This document shows, in pieces, positions 15,070-22,715 of a stretch of 49,880 nt of DNA. The position numbers were made by a program, and so were the translations under genes. Source of the DNA: an uncultured Prevotellaceae bacterium. Its GTDB lineage: Bacteria > Bacteroidota > Bacteroidia > Bacteroidales > Muribaculaceae. The stretch spans positions 1 through 49,880 of the forward strand of contig UQLZ01000013.1 in the NCBI GenBank assembly GCA_900541935.1, in the 5' to 3' direction. Below the pieces are notes generated by a model that was not told where the DNA came from, did no database searches, and was given only the letters and a program-made list of their open reading frames with translations. The first letter of the stretch is position 1; the number at the start of each line of letters is the position of its first letter.

Positions 15070-16758
15070 TTATAGGTTTGCAACATTGTAGTTAGCAAAT
15101 TCCTTATCATTAGCAGCCTTAGCCTTTAGAGTAGAGTCCAATTGAGCAGCCTTGCGAAGGTTAGCGTAAACGCCTTGTTCGTTGCTTGTTCTTGCTGCCA
15201 CAACTGCCATCATATAGTATGTAGTAGCGTTAGGATTTTTAACTGCGTTCAAAGTTGCTTGAGCCTTGCTGTAGTCGTTAACGAGGATTTGAGCAAGAGC
15301 AGCATTATTAGTCTTTGTATCGCCAAATGCCTTAACTGCAGTTTGGTAGTCACCTTGCTTCAAGTAGTAAACACCCATAGCATCGTTCAAACCTTCAGCA
15401 CCAGCAGCGCTACCGAATGCTTCGCGTGCACCTTCATAATCTTTGTTAACCAACTTAACAAGACCAAGGTTCATCTTTGCTTCATTGCTGTCAGAAGAAA
15501 GTTGTGCAGCCTTTTCGAAGTTAGCCTTTGCAGCATCGTAGTCACCGTCAACGAATTGAGCCTTACCAAGGTTATTGTAAGTGCGGTAGTCGTTAGGATA
15601 AAGTTCAACTGCTGTGTTATAGATAGCAAGTTTTTCTTCGTTCTTGTCTGTCAATGTTGCGCAATAAAGGATTTCATCAACAGAAAGTTGCTTAGCGTCT
15701 TCCTTATATTGAGCCATGATTTCTTCGTCGCTGCGACCGATTGTGTTGATAGAAGCAGTGATGCGAGAGTAACGAAGTTGTGGAAGGATTTCTTCTTTCA
15801 ATTGGTCAAAGATAGAAGAAAGGTTACGGATTTCTTGTTCACGTTGCTCTGGGTCTTTATACATTGACAAAACGCTCAAGATAAGGTCTTTATCTTGGAT
15901 ATTGCTTTGAGAAACGAGTTTTTGGAAGCCTTCCCAATCTTGTGGAGTGAATTCTGAAGTAAGTTTGCCATAGTTGCTGATTTCTTCTTTCTTCAAGTTT
16001 TTCTCCATATATTTCAATGTAGATTTTTCACGCTTTTCTGAAAGTTTTGTATTGAATTCAACTCCACCTTCTGGAGAAGCGAAAGAAGAAATGTGGATAC
16101 CTTCGATTTCCTTATTTTCTGCACCGCTTGCGTTCTTAACAGTTTCGTTAAGACCCTTAACACCACCATCACGTTTCAATTCCTTAGAGCGGATATCTGC
16201 TTGATTGATAAGGAACATGATGTCTGCATCAACTTTATCATTGATGATGCGTTGGTATTTGTCGTGTGCAGTTGCAGGATCAACAGCACCTGCGTCAGCC
16301 AAAGTAACTGTTGCGTTTATGCCTTCACCAACTTTTACGCGTGGAAGAACGTATGACTTCTTACCTTGAATAACATTAAAGTTGAGGTAAAGGTCACTCT
16401 TCGCCATATCCGGTTGATATACCCAGTTAGCAGGGATTGTAACTGTACCACCATTATCGTAGTTAATAACAGGATTGTTTCCTTTTACCTTTTCACCTTG
16501 GAATGTGTATGCCTTTGATGCTACTGAGTCATTACCAAATACCAAGTACGGTGTTACTGTAACCTGAGCATTCTTCTTGAAGAATTTTTGTGGTACATTT
16601 GCTGTGATAGTTGCAGGAACTTTTGAATCGCCTACAACTGTCAACGGTGTTGGATTTGTTGTAAAGTACTCAGAAGCGAACGGTTTCATCTTCTTGTTAC
16701 AACCAGTCAATGCAACAGCAGCACCAACCAGTAAATACATGCCTAACTTTTTGTTCAT
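15070..16758 (-). CDS. Lipoprotein with OmpA-like and TPR domains
   Basis: A 562-residue outer-membrane-type lipoprotein. The signal peptide ends in the lipobox A-L-T-G-C at Cys20. Residues about 40-145 form beta-rich repeats; about 175-260 is OmpA-like, with I-S-S-F-A-S-P-E-G-G near 223-232 and L-S-E-K-R-E-K-S-T. Residues about 380-560 contain several tetratricopeptide repeats (for example Y-N-N-L-G-K-A-Q). The combination suggests peptidoglycan-linked scaffolding at the outer membrane; a specific partner is not evident. It has a good promoter at 16861-16891 with a leader of about 95 bases and its own terminator, so it is monocistronic. Confidence 0.85.
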   Translation of the reverse strand: MNKKLGMYLLVGAAVALTGCNKKMKPFASEYFTTNPTPLTVVGDSKVPATITANVPQKFFKKNAQVTVTPYLVFGNDSVASKAYTFQGEKVKGNNPVINYDNGGTVTIPANWVYQPDMAKSDLYLNFNVIQGKKSYVLPRVKVGEGINATVTLADAGAVDPATAHDKYQRIINDKVDADIMFLINQADIRSKELKRDGGVKGLNETVKNASGAENKEIEGIHISSFASPEGGVEFNTKLSEKREKSTLKYMEKNLKKEEISNYGKLTSEFTPQDWEGFQKLVSQSNIQDKDLILSVLSMYKDPEQREQEIRNLSSIFDQLKEEILPQLRYSRITASINTIGRSDEEIMAQYKEDAKQLSVDEILYCATLTDKNEEKLAIYNTAVELYPNDYRTYNNLGKAQFVDGDYDAAKANFEKAAQLSSDSNEAKMNLGLVKLVNKDYEGAREAFGSAAGAEGLNDAMGVYYLKQGDYQTAVKAFGDTKTNNAALAQILVNDYSKAQATLNAVKNPNATTYYMMAVVAARTSNEQGVYANLRKAAQLDSTLKAKAANDKEFANYNVANL

Positions 16759-16860
16759 AATATTAATATTTAATAGTAAATAATTTTTTCAAAATGGTTT
16801 TGTTTCTTTGTAAACTTCCGCATTGCTTTCATTTGCTTTGTGGGTACAGTTTATCGGTTA

Positions 16861-16891
16861 CAAAGATACAGCAATATTGAATAAATACAAA
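16861..16891 (-). promoter_or_regulatory. Consensus promoter of the OmpA-like lipoprotein gene
   Basis: On the minus strand TTTG (16891-16888), 19 bases, TATCTTTG (16868-16861) is a full match to the Bacteroidota housekeeping promoter. The predicted start leaves a leader of roughly 95 bases before the ATG at 16758. Confidence 0.8.
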
Positions 16892-17111
16892 CGTATTTCG
16901 ATTTTTATATCTTAAATAATCTGAAAGTCGTTTATAGTCTGTTTACTTGACTATTATTTATCACTGGAATTGCCCTATTTAGGCTTATAAATATCATTTA
17001 TGTTTGTGTTTTTCATAATTTAACAAAGATATTTACCACTAATTGCCATATTTCTTTAATTTTGTAGTAAATCGTTGTTGTATTAAGCAATTGCGTTAAA
17101 ATTTTTTCGCT
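16892..17111. other. AT-rich intergenic region before the AAA-DUF4435 gene
   Basis: I see no gene. A TAATTTTG box at 17057-17064 on the plus strand, 48 bases before the ATG at 17112, is the best -7 candidate for the AAA-DUF4435 gene but lacks a clear -33 partner. CAAAGATA at 17024-17031 would be a minus-strand -7 box, without a visible use. Confidence 0.45.
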
Positions 17112-18689
17112 ATGGAAATCACTCTACCTAAAAGGCTGAATGGCTCTCCATTCACTATTAACGAAAACAAGCGACTCGTTACTGTTGTCGGTGCCAACGG
17201 CAGCGGTAAAACAAGATTTGTCAACCAAATGGTTGCCGAGGCTGGCGAAAGGGCCTTCAGGCTATCTGTAATTGATGCCCTATACCCAACCAAAAGCGAC
17301 AATACCGTAAATTCCGTATCAAAACAATATTTGCAAACAGTCACCAATTCTCCACTGGTTAGAGCAAATGCCGACACCGAGTTTGACATGCTGCTATGCC
17401 TGCTTGCTTTCGACGAAATGGCTGATTTGCTTTCTTTCAAACTGGAAAACGCAAATACTGAAGATGCCAAGCAAAAGCAATTGCCTGTAACTAAGATTGA
17501 CATACTAATTAAATTATGGACAACAATCTTTCCTAAAAGTACTATTCTCCGCAGCCATGGCTTGATAAAAATCCAGAATGACGTTAACAGGGACCCTTTT
17601 AACCCTTTCAAGATGTCTCACGGAGAAAAGGCGGTCTTCTATTATATTGGTGCAAGCCTTTACGCTCCTAAGAACAGCGTTATCTTTGTTGATTCTCCTA
17701 CTCTTTTTCTTCACCCTTCCATAACCCAAGGGCTATGGAACACTATTGAGGAACTTCGCCCGGACTGTACTTTCGTTTACCAAACTCACGACGTGGAGTT
17801 TTCCGCTTCCAGAAGCAATAACCTCACTATTTGGGTACGCCATTTCGACATTGTTAATACCGCATGGGATTATGAAATCATGCAACCTCATGCCGCCCTG
17901 TCAGAGCAACTAATTCTCGACATTCTCGGCACACGGAAACCTGTTCTTTTCATCGAAGGCGATGACACTCACAGCATTGACTTCAAACTATATTCACTAA
18001 TTTTCCCTGACTACACAGTCAAATCGATGGGCAGTTGCAACAAGGTCATTGAAACGGTACGTTCTTTCAATGATATGGCAACCTTCCATCACCTCGATTC
18101 CTGGGGAATTGTTGACAGAGACAGGAGAACGCCTGACGAAGTTAAATACCTTCGCAACAAAAAAATCTTAGTGCCAAACGTAGCTGAAATAGAAAATATA
18201 ATGCTACTCGAAGGTGTTGTAAGAGCCGTTGCTCGCCAGCACAAAAAAGACGAAATGCGTGTATTTGCAAAAGTAAGGAAAGGCGTTATGGACATGTTCC
18301 GTAAAGACGTACGCAAACAAGCACTTATGCACACTCGGCATAGGGTCAAAAGAACAATCGAATACATTGTTGACCGGCGATTCCATAACATTAGCGAACT
18401 GGAACAACACGTCAGCGGACTCATTGACGACATAAAGCCACGAGCAATTTACGAACAATATTGCCGAGATTTCAACGTTTATTTACAAACAAATGATTAT
18501 CAGGAAGTACTTCGAGTTTATAACGAAAAGTCAATGCTGATAAATACAGATGTAGCACAAATGTGCGGATTGAAAAATAAAGAAGAATACATTTCTTCTG
18601 TTCTTTCCATCCTCCGCAAAAACGGGAAGAACGCTGAAGAAATTAGAAAAACAATAAAAAAAGTTTTCGAGATTTTTGACAATGATTGA
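17112..18689 (+). CDS. AAA ATPase fused to a DUF4435 TOPRIM-like domain (PARIS-like)
   Basis: A 525-residue two-domain protein. The N-terminal ABC/SMC-like AAA domain has Walker A G-A-N-G-S-G-K-T (27-34), a signature loop K-M-S-H-G-E-K (167-173), Walker B V-I-F-V-D-S-P (190-196) and an H-loop Q-T-H-D (224-227). The Walker B position that normally holds the catalytic Glu is Ser195. The C-terminal part from about 275 fits DUF4435: F-I-E-G-D-D (Glu282), G-I-V-D-R-D (Asp335, Asp337) and A-E-I-E-N (Glu359, Glu361), the acidic residues of a TOPRIM-type nuclease site. ATPase plus DUF4435 is the composition of the anti-phage PARIS system (AriA plus AriB), for which fused forms are known. It overlaps birA by eight bases, unlike a classic defence island, so a housekeeping role is also possible. 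Confidence 0.85.
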   Translation: MEITLPKRLNGSPFTINENKRLVTVVGANGSGKTRFVNQMVAEAGERAFRLSVIDALYPTKSDNTVNSVSKQYLQTVTNSPLVRANADTEFDMLLCLLAFDEMADLLSFKLENANTEDAKQKQLPVTKIDILIKLWTTIFPKSTILRSHGLIKIQNDVNRDPFNPFKMSHGEKAVFYYIGASLYAPKNSVIFVDSPTLFLHPSITQGLWNTIEELRPDCTFVYQTHDVEFSASRSNNLTIWVRHFDIVNTAWDYEIMQPHAALSEQLILDILGTRKPVLFIEGDDTHSIDFKLYSLIFPDYTVKSMGSCNKVIETVRSFNDMATFHHLDSWGIVDRDRRTPDEVKYLRNKKILVPNVAEIENIMLLEGVVRAVARQHKKDEMRVFAKVRKGVMDMFRKDVRKQALMHTRHRVKRTIEYIVDRRFHNISELEQHVSGLIDDIKPRAIYEQYCRDFNVYLQTNDYQEVLRVYNEKSMLINTDVAQMCGLKNKEEYISSVLSILRKNGKNAEEIRKTIKKVFEIFDND

Positions 18690-19464
18690 CATTAATTACA
18701 TAAGATTAGAAGAAACCGACTCTACAAACAGTTACATCGCATCGCATATTGATTCACTGCAAGATGCTACTGTTGTGTGTGCATTTAGCCAAACAGCCGG
18801 CAGAGGTCAAAGAGGAAACTCTTGGGAATCAGAACCCGGTAAGAATATAACAATGAGCATCCTGCTCAAGAATCCCAACATCCTGCCTTCTCACCAGTTT
18901 GAAATATCTGAGGCATGTGCTCTTGCTGTTGCTAATGCTCTCGGAAAACACACACAAGGAATAACAATAAAATGGCCTAACGATATTTACTACCACGACT
19001 GCAAGATTTGCGGAATCCTTATAGAGCACTCTCTTTCAGGGGGTAAAATCAGCCATACCATTGCGGGTATAGGGTTAAATGTCAACCAGAGACACTTCTT
19101 CTCGGATGCGCCAAACCCAATATCCCTTGCAAATATAATTGGGAACGAAACTCCCCTTGATACGATTATTAAAGATATAGCAAACGGCTTTTTCTCTATA
19201 TACCAGGCTTTGCCTGAAGAATCCGAGAGAATACACAAATTCTTTCTCAAAAATCTTTATAGAACAAACGGTTCATACCCATACCGCACAAACATTGATT
19301 CTGTCTCTATTGACAATACGGAAACAATACCTGCAGGAACTGTTTTCAACGCTGAAATAATCGACATTGAGCCAAACGGTACAATAATGCTAAAAACGAC
19401 CACCGCTATACACGCTTTTGCTTTCAAGGAAATTTCATTTGTTCTTCCGTCTGCAACAGTATAA
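18682..19464 (+). CDS. birA: Biotin--[acetyl-CoA-carboxylase] ligase
   Basis: A 260-residue single-domain (class I) biotin protein ligase without DNA-binding domain. It has L-E-E-T-D-S-T-N-S near the start, the biotinyl-AMP-binding motif G-R-G-Q-R-G-N-S-W (about residues 39-47), K-W-P-N-D-I-Y (about 94-100), K-I-C-G-I-L-I-E and G-I-G-L-N-V-N. It attaches biotin to the carboxyl-carrier proteins of biotin-dependent enzymes. The ATG at 18682 lies inside the last codons of the AAA-DUF4435 gene, which suggests translational coupling; a TTG six bases upstream is less likely. Confidence 0.95.
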   Translation: MIDINYIRLEETDSTNSYIASHIDSLQDATVVCAFSQTAGRGQRGNSWESEPGKNITMSILLKNPNILPSHQFEISEACALAVANALGKHTQGITIKWPNDIYYHDCKICGILIEHSLSGGKISHTIAGIGLNVNQRHFFSDAPNPISLANIIGNETPLDTIIKDIANGFFSIYQALPEESERIHKFFLKNLYRTNGSYPYRTNIDSVSIDNTETIPAGTVFNAEIIDIEPNGTIMLKTTTAIHAFAFKEISFVLPSATV

Positions 19465-19620
19465 TTTTAAATTAAAAAATCTGGGAAATAAAACAGCCAA
19501 CAAACTATTTGTTGTAATTTTGCACCGAAAAAATGCCGGATTCCAGCATAACTATTTTAAAGCAGTTAAGAAACTGCCATTGTTTAGGTTTGTAATTTTC
19601 ATCAAAAAGATTGTTTGGGT

Positions 19621-20793
19621 ATGAGAGAAATGAAGTTGAAGCACTGGCTTCCACTGATAGGACTAACGCTTTCAGCGTTTATATTTAACACATCAGAATT
19701 TATTCCTATTGGACTGTTAAGTGACATTGCAAGGGATTTTTCAACAACAGAAGCACATGCCGGAATGCTCATATCGGTATATGCTTGGTTTGTAACAATT
19801 CTTTCTATGCCTCTAATGATTTTTGTTTCTAAAATTGAATTAAGGAAACTGCTGATTATTGTAACTTCTGTATTCGTAATCTTCCAGTTAACTTCTGCAA
19901 TTTCTCAAAGTTATGCAATGCTTATGATTTCCAGAATCGGAGTCGCATGCTCGCACGCGGTATTCTGGTCAATTGTTTCACCAATAGCAGTCAGAATAGT
20001 TCCGGAAAAAGCGCGACCTCTTGCCCTGATGATGATTGCTACTGGAACTTCAATTGCAATCATTTTGGGATTGCCGCTTGGACGAATAATAGGATTGACC
20101 ATTGGATGGCGTACGACTTTCCTTTGCATAGGCATCTTCGCCGCAACTATTGCCATTTACCTTGGCTTTTGCCTTCCTAAAGTTCCAAGCAAAGGCGGTT
20201 TTTCATTCAGGCAACTACCTCAACTACTCAAAAACAAACCTCTTGTAAGACTATACATTTTCACTCTTCTTGTCGTTACAGGTTACTACACAGGATACAG
20301 TTATATTGAGCCATTCATGGGACAAGTTGCCCATCTTAGCGAAAACATGATAACTACAACACTTATGGTATTCGGCACTATGGGCATAATTGGAAGTTTT
20401 GCCTACTCAAGGTACTATCCCAAAAGACCATATCTGTTTATGTGCGTTGCAATACTAATTATTACCACTTGTCTGTCATCTCTGGGCATCGCAGCTTCAA
20501 TTCCCATTCTCGCAATGGCAATTTGCGGATTCTGGGGCATGGCGGTAAACGGCTTTAACGTTGCTATGCAGCAAGAAGTTATCGACAACTCATCAACTGA
20601 AGCAACTGCAGTTGCCATGTCAATTTACTCAGGCATATACAATCTTGGAATTGGTAGCGGAACCTTCCTCGGCGGTGCCGTTTGCACATATCTGTCAATC
20701 AGCCACATTGGATACATTGGTGGTACCATTGTTTTTGCAGGACTGCTATTCTGGCTAATAAAAGTTATACGCTCAAGAATTATCGGAATTTAA
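19621..20793 (+). CDS. MFS exporter, sugar-efflux (SotB) type
   Basis: A 390-residue inner-membrane protein with about 12 membrane helices. It begins L-P-L-I-G-L-T-L-S-A-F-I-F-N-T-S-E-F, matching the T-x-E-F start of the SotB/arabinose-efflux branch of DHA1 transporters, and has the antiporter-like G-x-x-L-G-R after helix 5. The substrate may be sugars or drugs; it cannot be decided here. The ATG at 19621 is preferred over a TTG six bases upstream. A TAATTTTG -7 box lies at 19515-19522, giving a leader of about 90 bases, so it is probably transcribed apart from birA. Confidence 0.85.
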   Translation: MREMKLKHWLPLIGLTLSAFIFNTSEFIPIGLLSDIARDFSTTEAHAGMLISVYAWFVTILSMPLMIFVSKIELRKLLIIVTSVFVIFQLTSAISQSYAMLMISRIGVACSHAVFWSIVSPIAVRIVPEKARPLALMMIATGTSIAIILGLPLGRIIGLTIGWRTTFLCIGIFAATIAIYLGFCLPKVPSKGGFSFRQLPQLLKNKPLVRLYIFTLLVVTGYYTGYSYIEPFMGQVAHLSENMITTTLMVFGTMGIIGSFAYSRYYPKRPYLFMCVAILIITTCLSSLGIAASIPILAMAICGFWGMAVNGFNVAMQQEVIDNSSTEATAVAMSIYSGIYNLGIGSGTFLGGAVCTYLSISHIGYIGGTIVFAGLLFWLIKVIRSRIIGI

Positions 20794-20843
20794 GTTTCTG
20801 AATGATTAGTTGAACGGTTTAGTAGAACTTAATGTCGTGAGCG

Positions 20844-20936
20844 GCGGACACATTTGCAATGCGTCCCTACAAATGACAGATATTCAAATAATTGAGTAAC
20901 ATCCACTGTAGGGACGCTTTTGTTCAAAGCGTCCGC
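20844..20936. mobile_element. MITE-like inverted repeat with nested hairpins
   Basis: The left arm (20844-20871) starts GCGGAC and ends GCGTCCCTACA; the right arm (20907-20936) starts TGTAGGGACGC and ends GCGTCCGC. They are imperfect inverted copies of each other around 35 unique bases. Each arm also folds on itself (GGAC...GTCC). This is the layout of a small non-autonomous repeat element. No coding capacity and no clear target-site duplication are seen. Confidence 0.65.
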
Positions 20937-21406
20937 GATTGCGAAATAAAAAAACAATTATATTTGCGGGATGAAAGCCTGGCGGTTCATCAGTCTGGGG
21001 GAACGCCTGAGGAATGCAACACACCTAAAAAACACTCCGAAGGAGCAAAGGGTTTATTGATTGTACTTGGCGAGAGTTGCCTCAAAGTCTTATGGCTGTT
21101 AGGTCAATCCCACACTAATTTTCTACTGAGCCTCTTTTTCCACCACAGTTATCTGCATAAACACGAAAAAGGAGCACCCAAACTCAAAGTACTCCCTTTA
21201 ACGTCCTACGCGTTGATTACCAACCTTAACAGACTTTAATATCCAAGACTAAAAGCAGAATAATCAAACTGCACAGAAGAACTACTATTCTTGGATGTCA
21301 ATAAATATTGAATGTTATAGATACACTTCTTTGTCCTAAATTCTAAATCTCATTAGCAAATGTAGATAAAAAATTCAACCTTCCAAATAAAAAGGAACCA
21401 TAAATT
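20937..21406. other. Gene-free region with possible structured RNA
   Basis: About 470 bases without a credible gene. A TATATTTG box at 20959-20966 could start a plus-strand transcript near 20973. Downstream the sequence can form GATGAA/TTCATC around AGCCTGGCGG, an alternative GGCGGTTC/GAACGCC hairpin sharing the same bases, a tight CTCC-gaa-GGAG hairpin at about 21035-21046, and a GGAGCAC/GTACTCC hairpin near 21171-21195. GC content is higher than in normal spacers at 20970-21100. An open frame at 20892-21239 starts inside the repeat and has no protein character. A small RNA or leader is possible; I cannot assign a family. Confidence 0.3.
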
Positions 21407-21458
21407 ATACTAAAACCGATTTATATTTTGTATTTTTGCATACTAAAATATACTAAAG
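21407..21458 (+). promoter_or_regulatory. Promoter region with three ATACTAAA repeats
   Basis: ATACTAAA occurs at 21407, 21440 and 21450, the last two exactly 10 bases apart, directly before the ATG at 21468. A TATTTTTG -7 box lies at 21431-21438. The repeats flank the predicted transcription start and may bind a regulator, perhaps the LuxR-type protein encoded just downstream. Confidence 0.4.
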
Positions 21459-21467
21459 TTGCTGAAT

Positions 21468-22547
21468 ATGTGGGATTTTAATAAATTTTTAAGTAATATT
21501 TCTTTAACTATAAAGAGTTCAAGTAGAAAAAAAATAACGCCTTTAAAAAGGCAACTACTGATAACATACTACACATATTCTGCCGGAATAATAATTGCCC
21601 TTATGGCAAATCTATTCGGATATACGGGTCCACAGGAACTGCCTCCTATTATATTCAACATCGCATACTTGACTATTACAATCATAGTAATTCTTCTATA
21701 CTCAATAAAAAAAATAAAATTATATCAAGCGTTTGGGTCATTGACTTTAACGACACACTTATTTACATGTAACGAAATGTTTCTTTGCGCCCTAACTCCA
21801 AATCCTCACGGAGCGATGCTTATTCTTGGCAATGTCGTAATTCTCGTTGTAAACACCATGTTTGCAATGTTCTTTTACTTAAAGAAATTACCGTTTATTC
21901 TTTCTACTTTATCAACTGTCACTTATGTTGGATGCACTATACTGACAAACAACAGCCATTTAAAAGAATTTGCAATTGTCATGATAATAGTCTTCGCTAT
22001 TGTAGCGGTTCTGGGGAATTTATTGGTTAAAAATGCACACGATTTAAGTTATGAAAACTGGACATTGAAACAGGAAGATGAAACGCTTTATGAAGTGCTA
22101 AAAATGGGAAAAGAGCAAATACATGCCTACATCGGACTGGCTAAGCAAAAAAACGAGCATTTGGAAACATCAAAATTATTGGATATTCTTAACGAAAATG
22201 CTCGAAACAATATTATAAATAATGTAAAAGAGGCTCTGACAGAAAAAGAAATTGAAAATAAAAACATGGCAGAAATTTTTCCAGAACTGACTCCATCTGA
22301 AATAGAAATTAGCAAACTGATAATAAGCGGTAAAAAAATCAGCGAAATTTCCGAAATTCTAAAAAAGACAGAAAGCAACATAACATGCCAGAGAACTAAT
22401 ATAAGGAAAAAACTGGGACTGCAACCGAAAGACAGTCTAATGGATTTTTTAAAAAGCAGATTTGAGATGTTCTCAAAAAAGAAAGTCAAAGAAACATCTG
22501 AAAAATTCAGACTAAAATCATTTATGACAGGATCGAAAAACAATTAA
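21468..22547 (+). CDS. Membrane-anchored LuxR-type transcriptional regulator
   Basis: A 359-residue protein. Residues about 30-190 contain five or six membrane helices; a charged coiled-coil-like linker (about 195-265) follows; and residues about 268-330 form a LuxR/GerE-type helix-turn-helix: P-E-L-T-P-S-E-I-E-I-S-K-L-I-I-S-G-K then I-S-E-I-L-K-K-T-E-S-N-I. One-component membrane regulators of this shape could sense an envelope or small-molecule signal and act on DNA near the membrane. Ligand and targets are unknown. The ATG at 21468 is chosen over a TTG nine bases upstream. It lies in front of the DUF3943 and TonB-receptor genes, which are possible targets by proximity only. Confidence 0.85.
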   Translation: MWDFNKFLSNISLTIKSSSRKKITPLKRQLLITYYTYSAGIIIALMANLFGYTGPQELPPIIFNIAYLTITIIVILLYSIKKIKLYQAFGSLTLTTHLFTCNEMFLCALTPNPHGAMLILGNVVILVVNTMFAMFFYLKKLPFILSTLSTVTYVGCTILTNNSHLKEFAIVMIIVFAIVAVLGNLLVKNAHDLSYENWTLKQEDETLYEVLKMGKEQIHAYIGLAKQKNEHLETSKLLDILNENARNNIINNVKEALTEKEIENKNMAEIFPELTPSEIEISKLIISGKKISEISEILKKTESNITCQRTNIRKKLGLQPKDSLMDFLKSRFEMFSKKKVKETSEKFRLKSFMTGSKNN

Positions 22548-22715
22548 TGCTTAAATAAAATAATACAAACAATAATACATTAAGGAAATCGGATTATCTT
22601 AAAAAACTAGGACAAAAAGAAATTAAAAATTGTATAAAACAAATCAAATTAAACAGTTATCTTGAAATAATGGATAAATTTGTATGGATTTACCGATTGA
22701 CGAAAAAAGCATATT

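Noticed and set aside
21030..21055. Possible glycine riboswitch, from the CCGAAGGAGCAA-like core
   Set aside because: The second conserved block (CUCAGG-N-AAAAGGAC) and the closing stem are missing, and the downstream gene is a regulator without a glycine link.
20892..21239. 115-codon open frame on the plus strand
   Set aside because: It starts inside the MITE-like repeat, has no recognisable domain or coding character, and lies over RNA-like hairpins.
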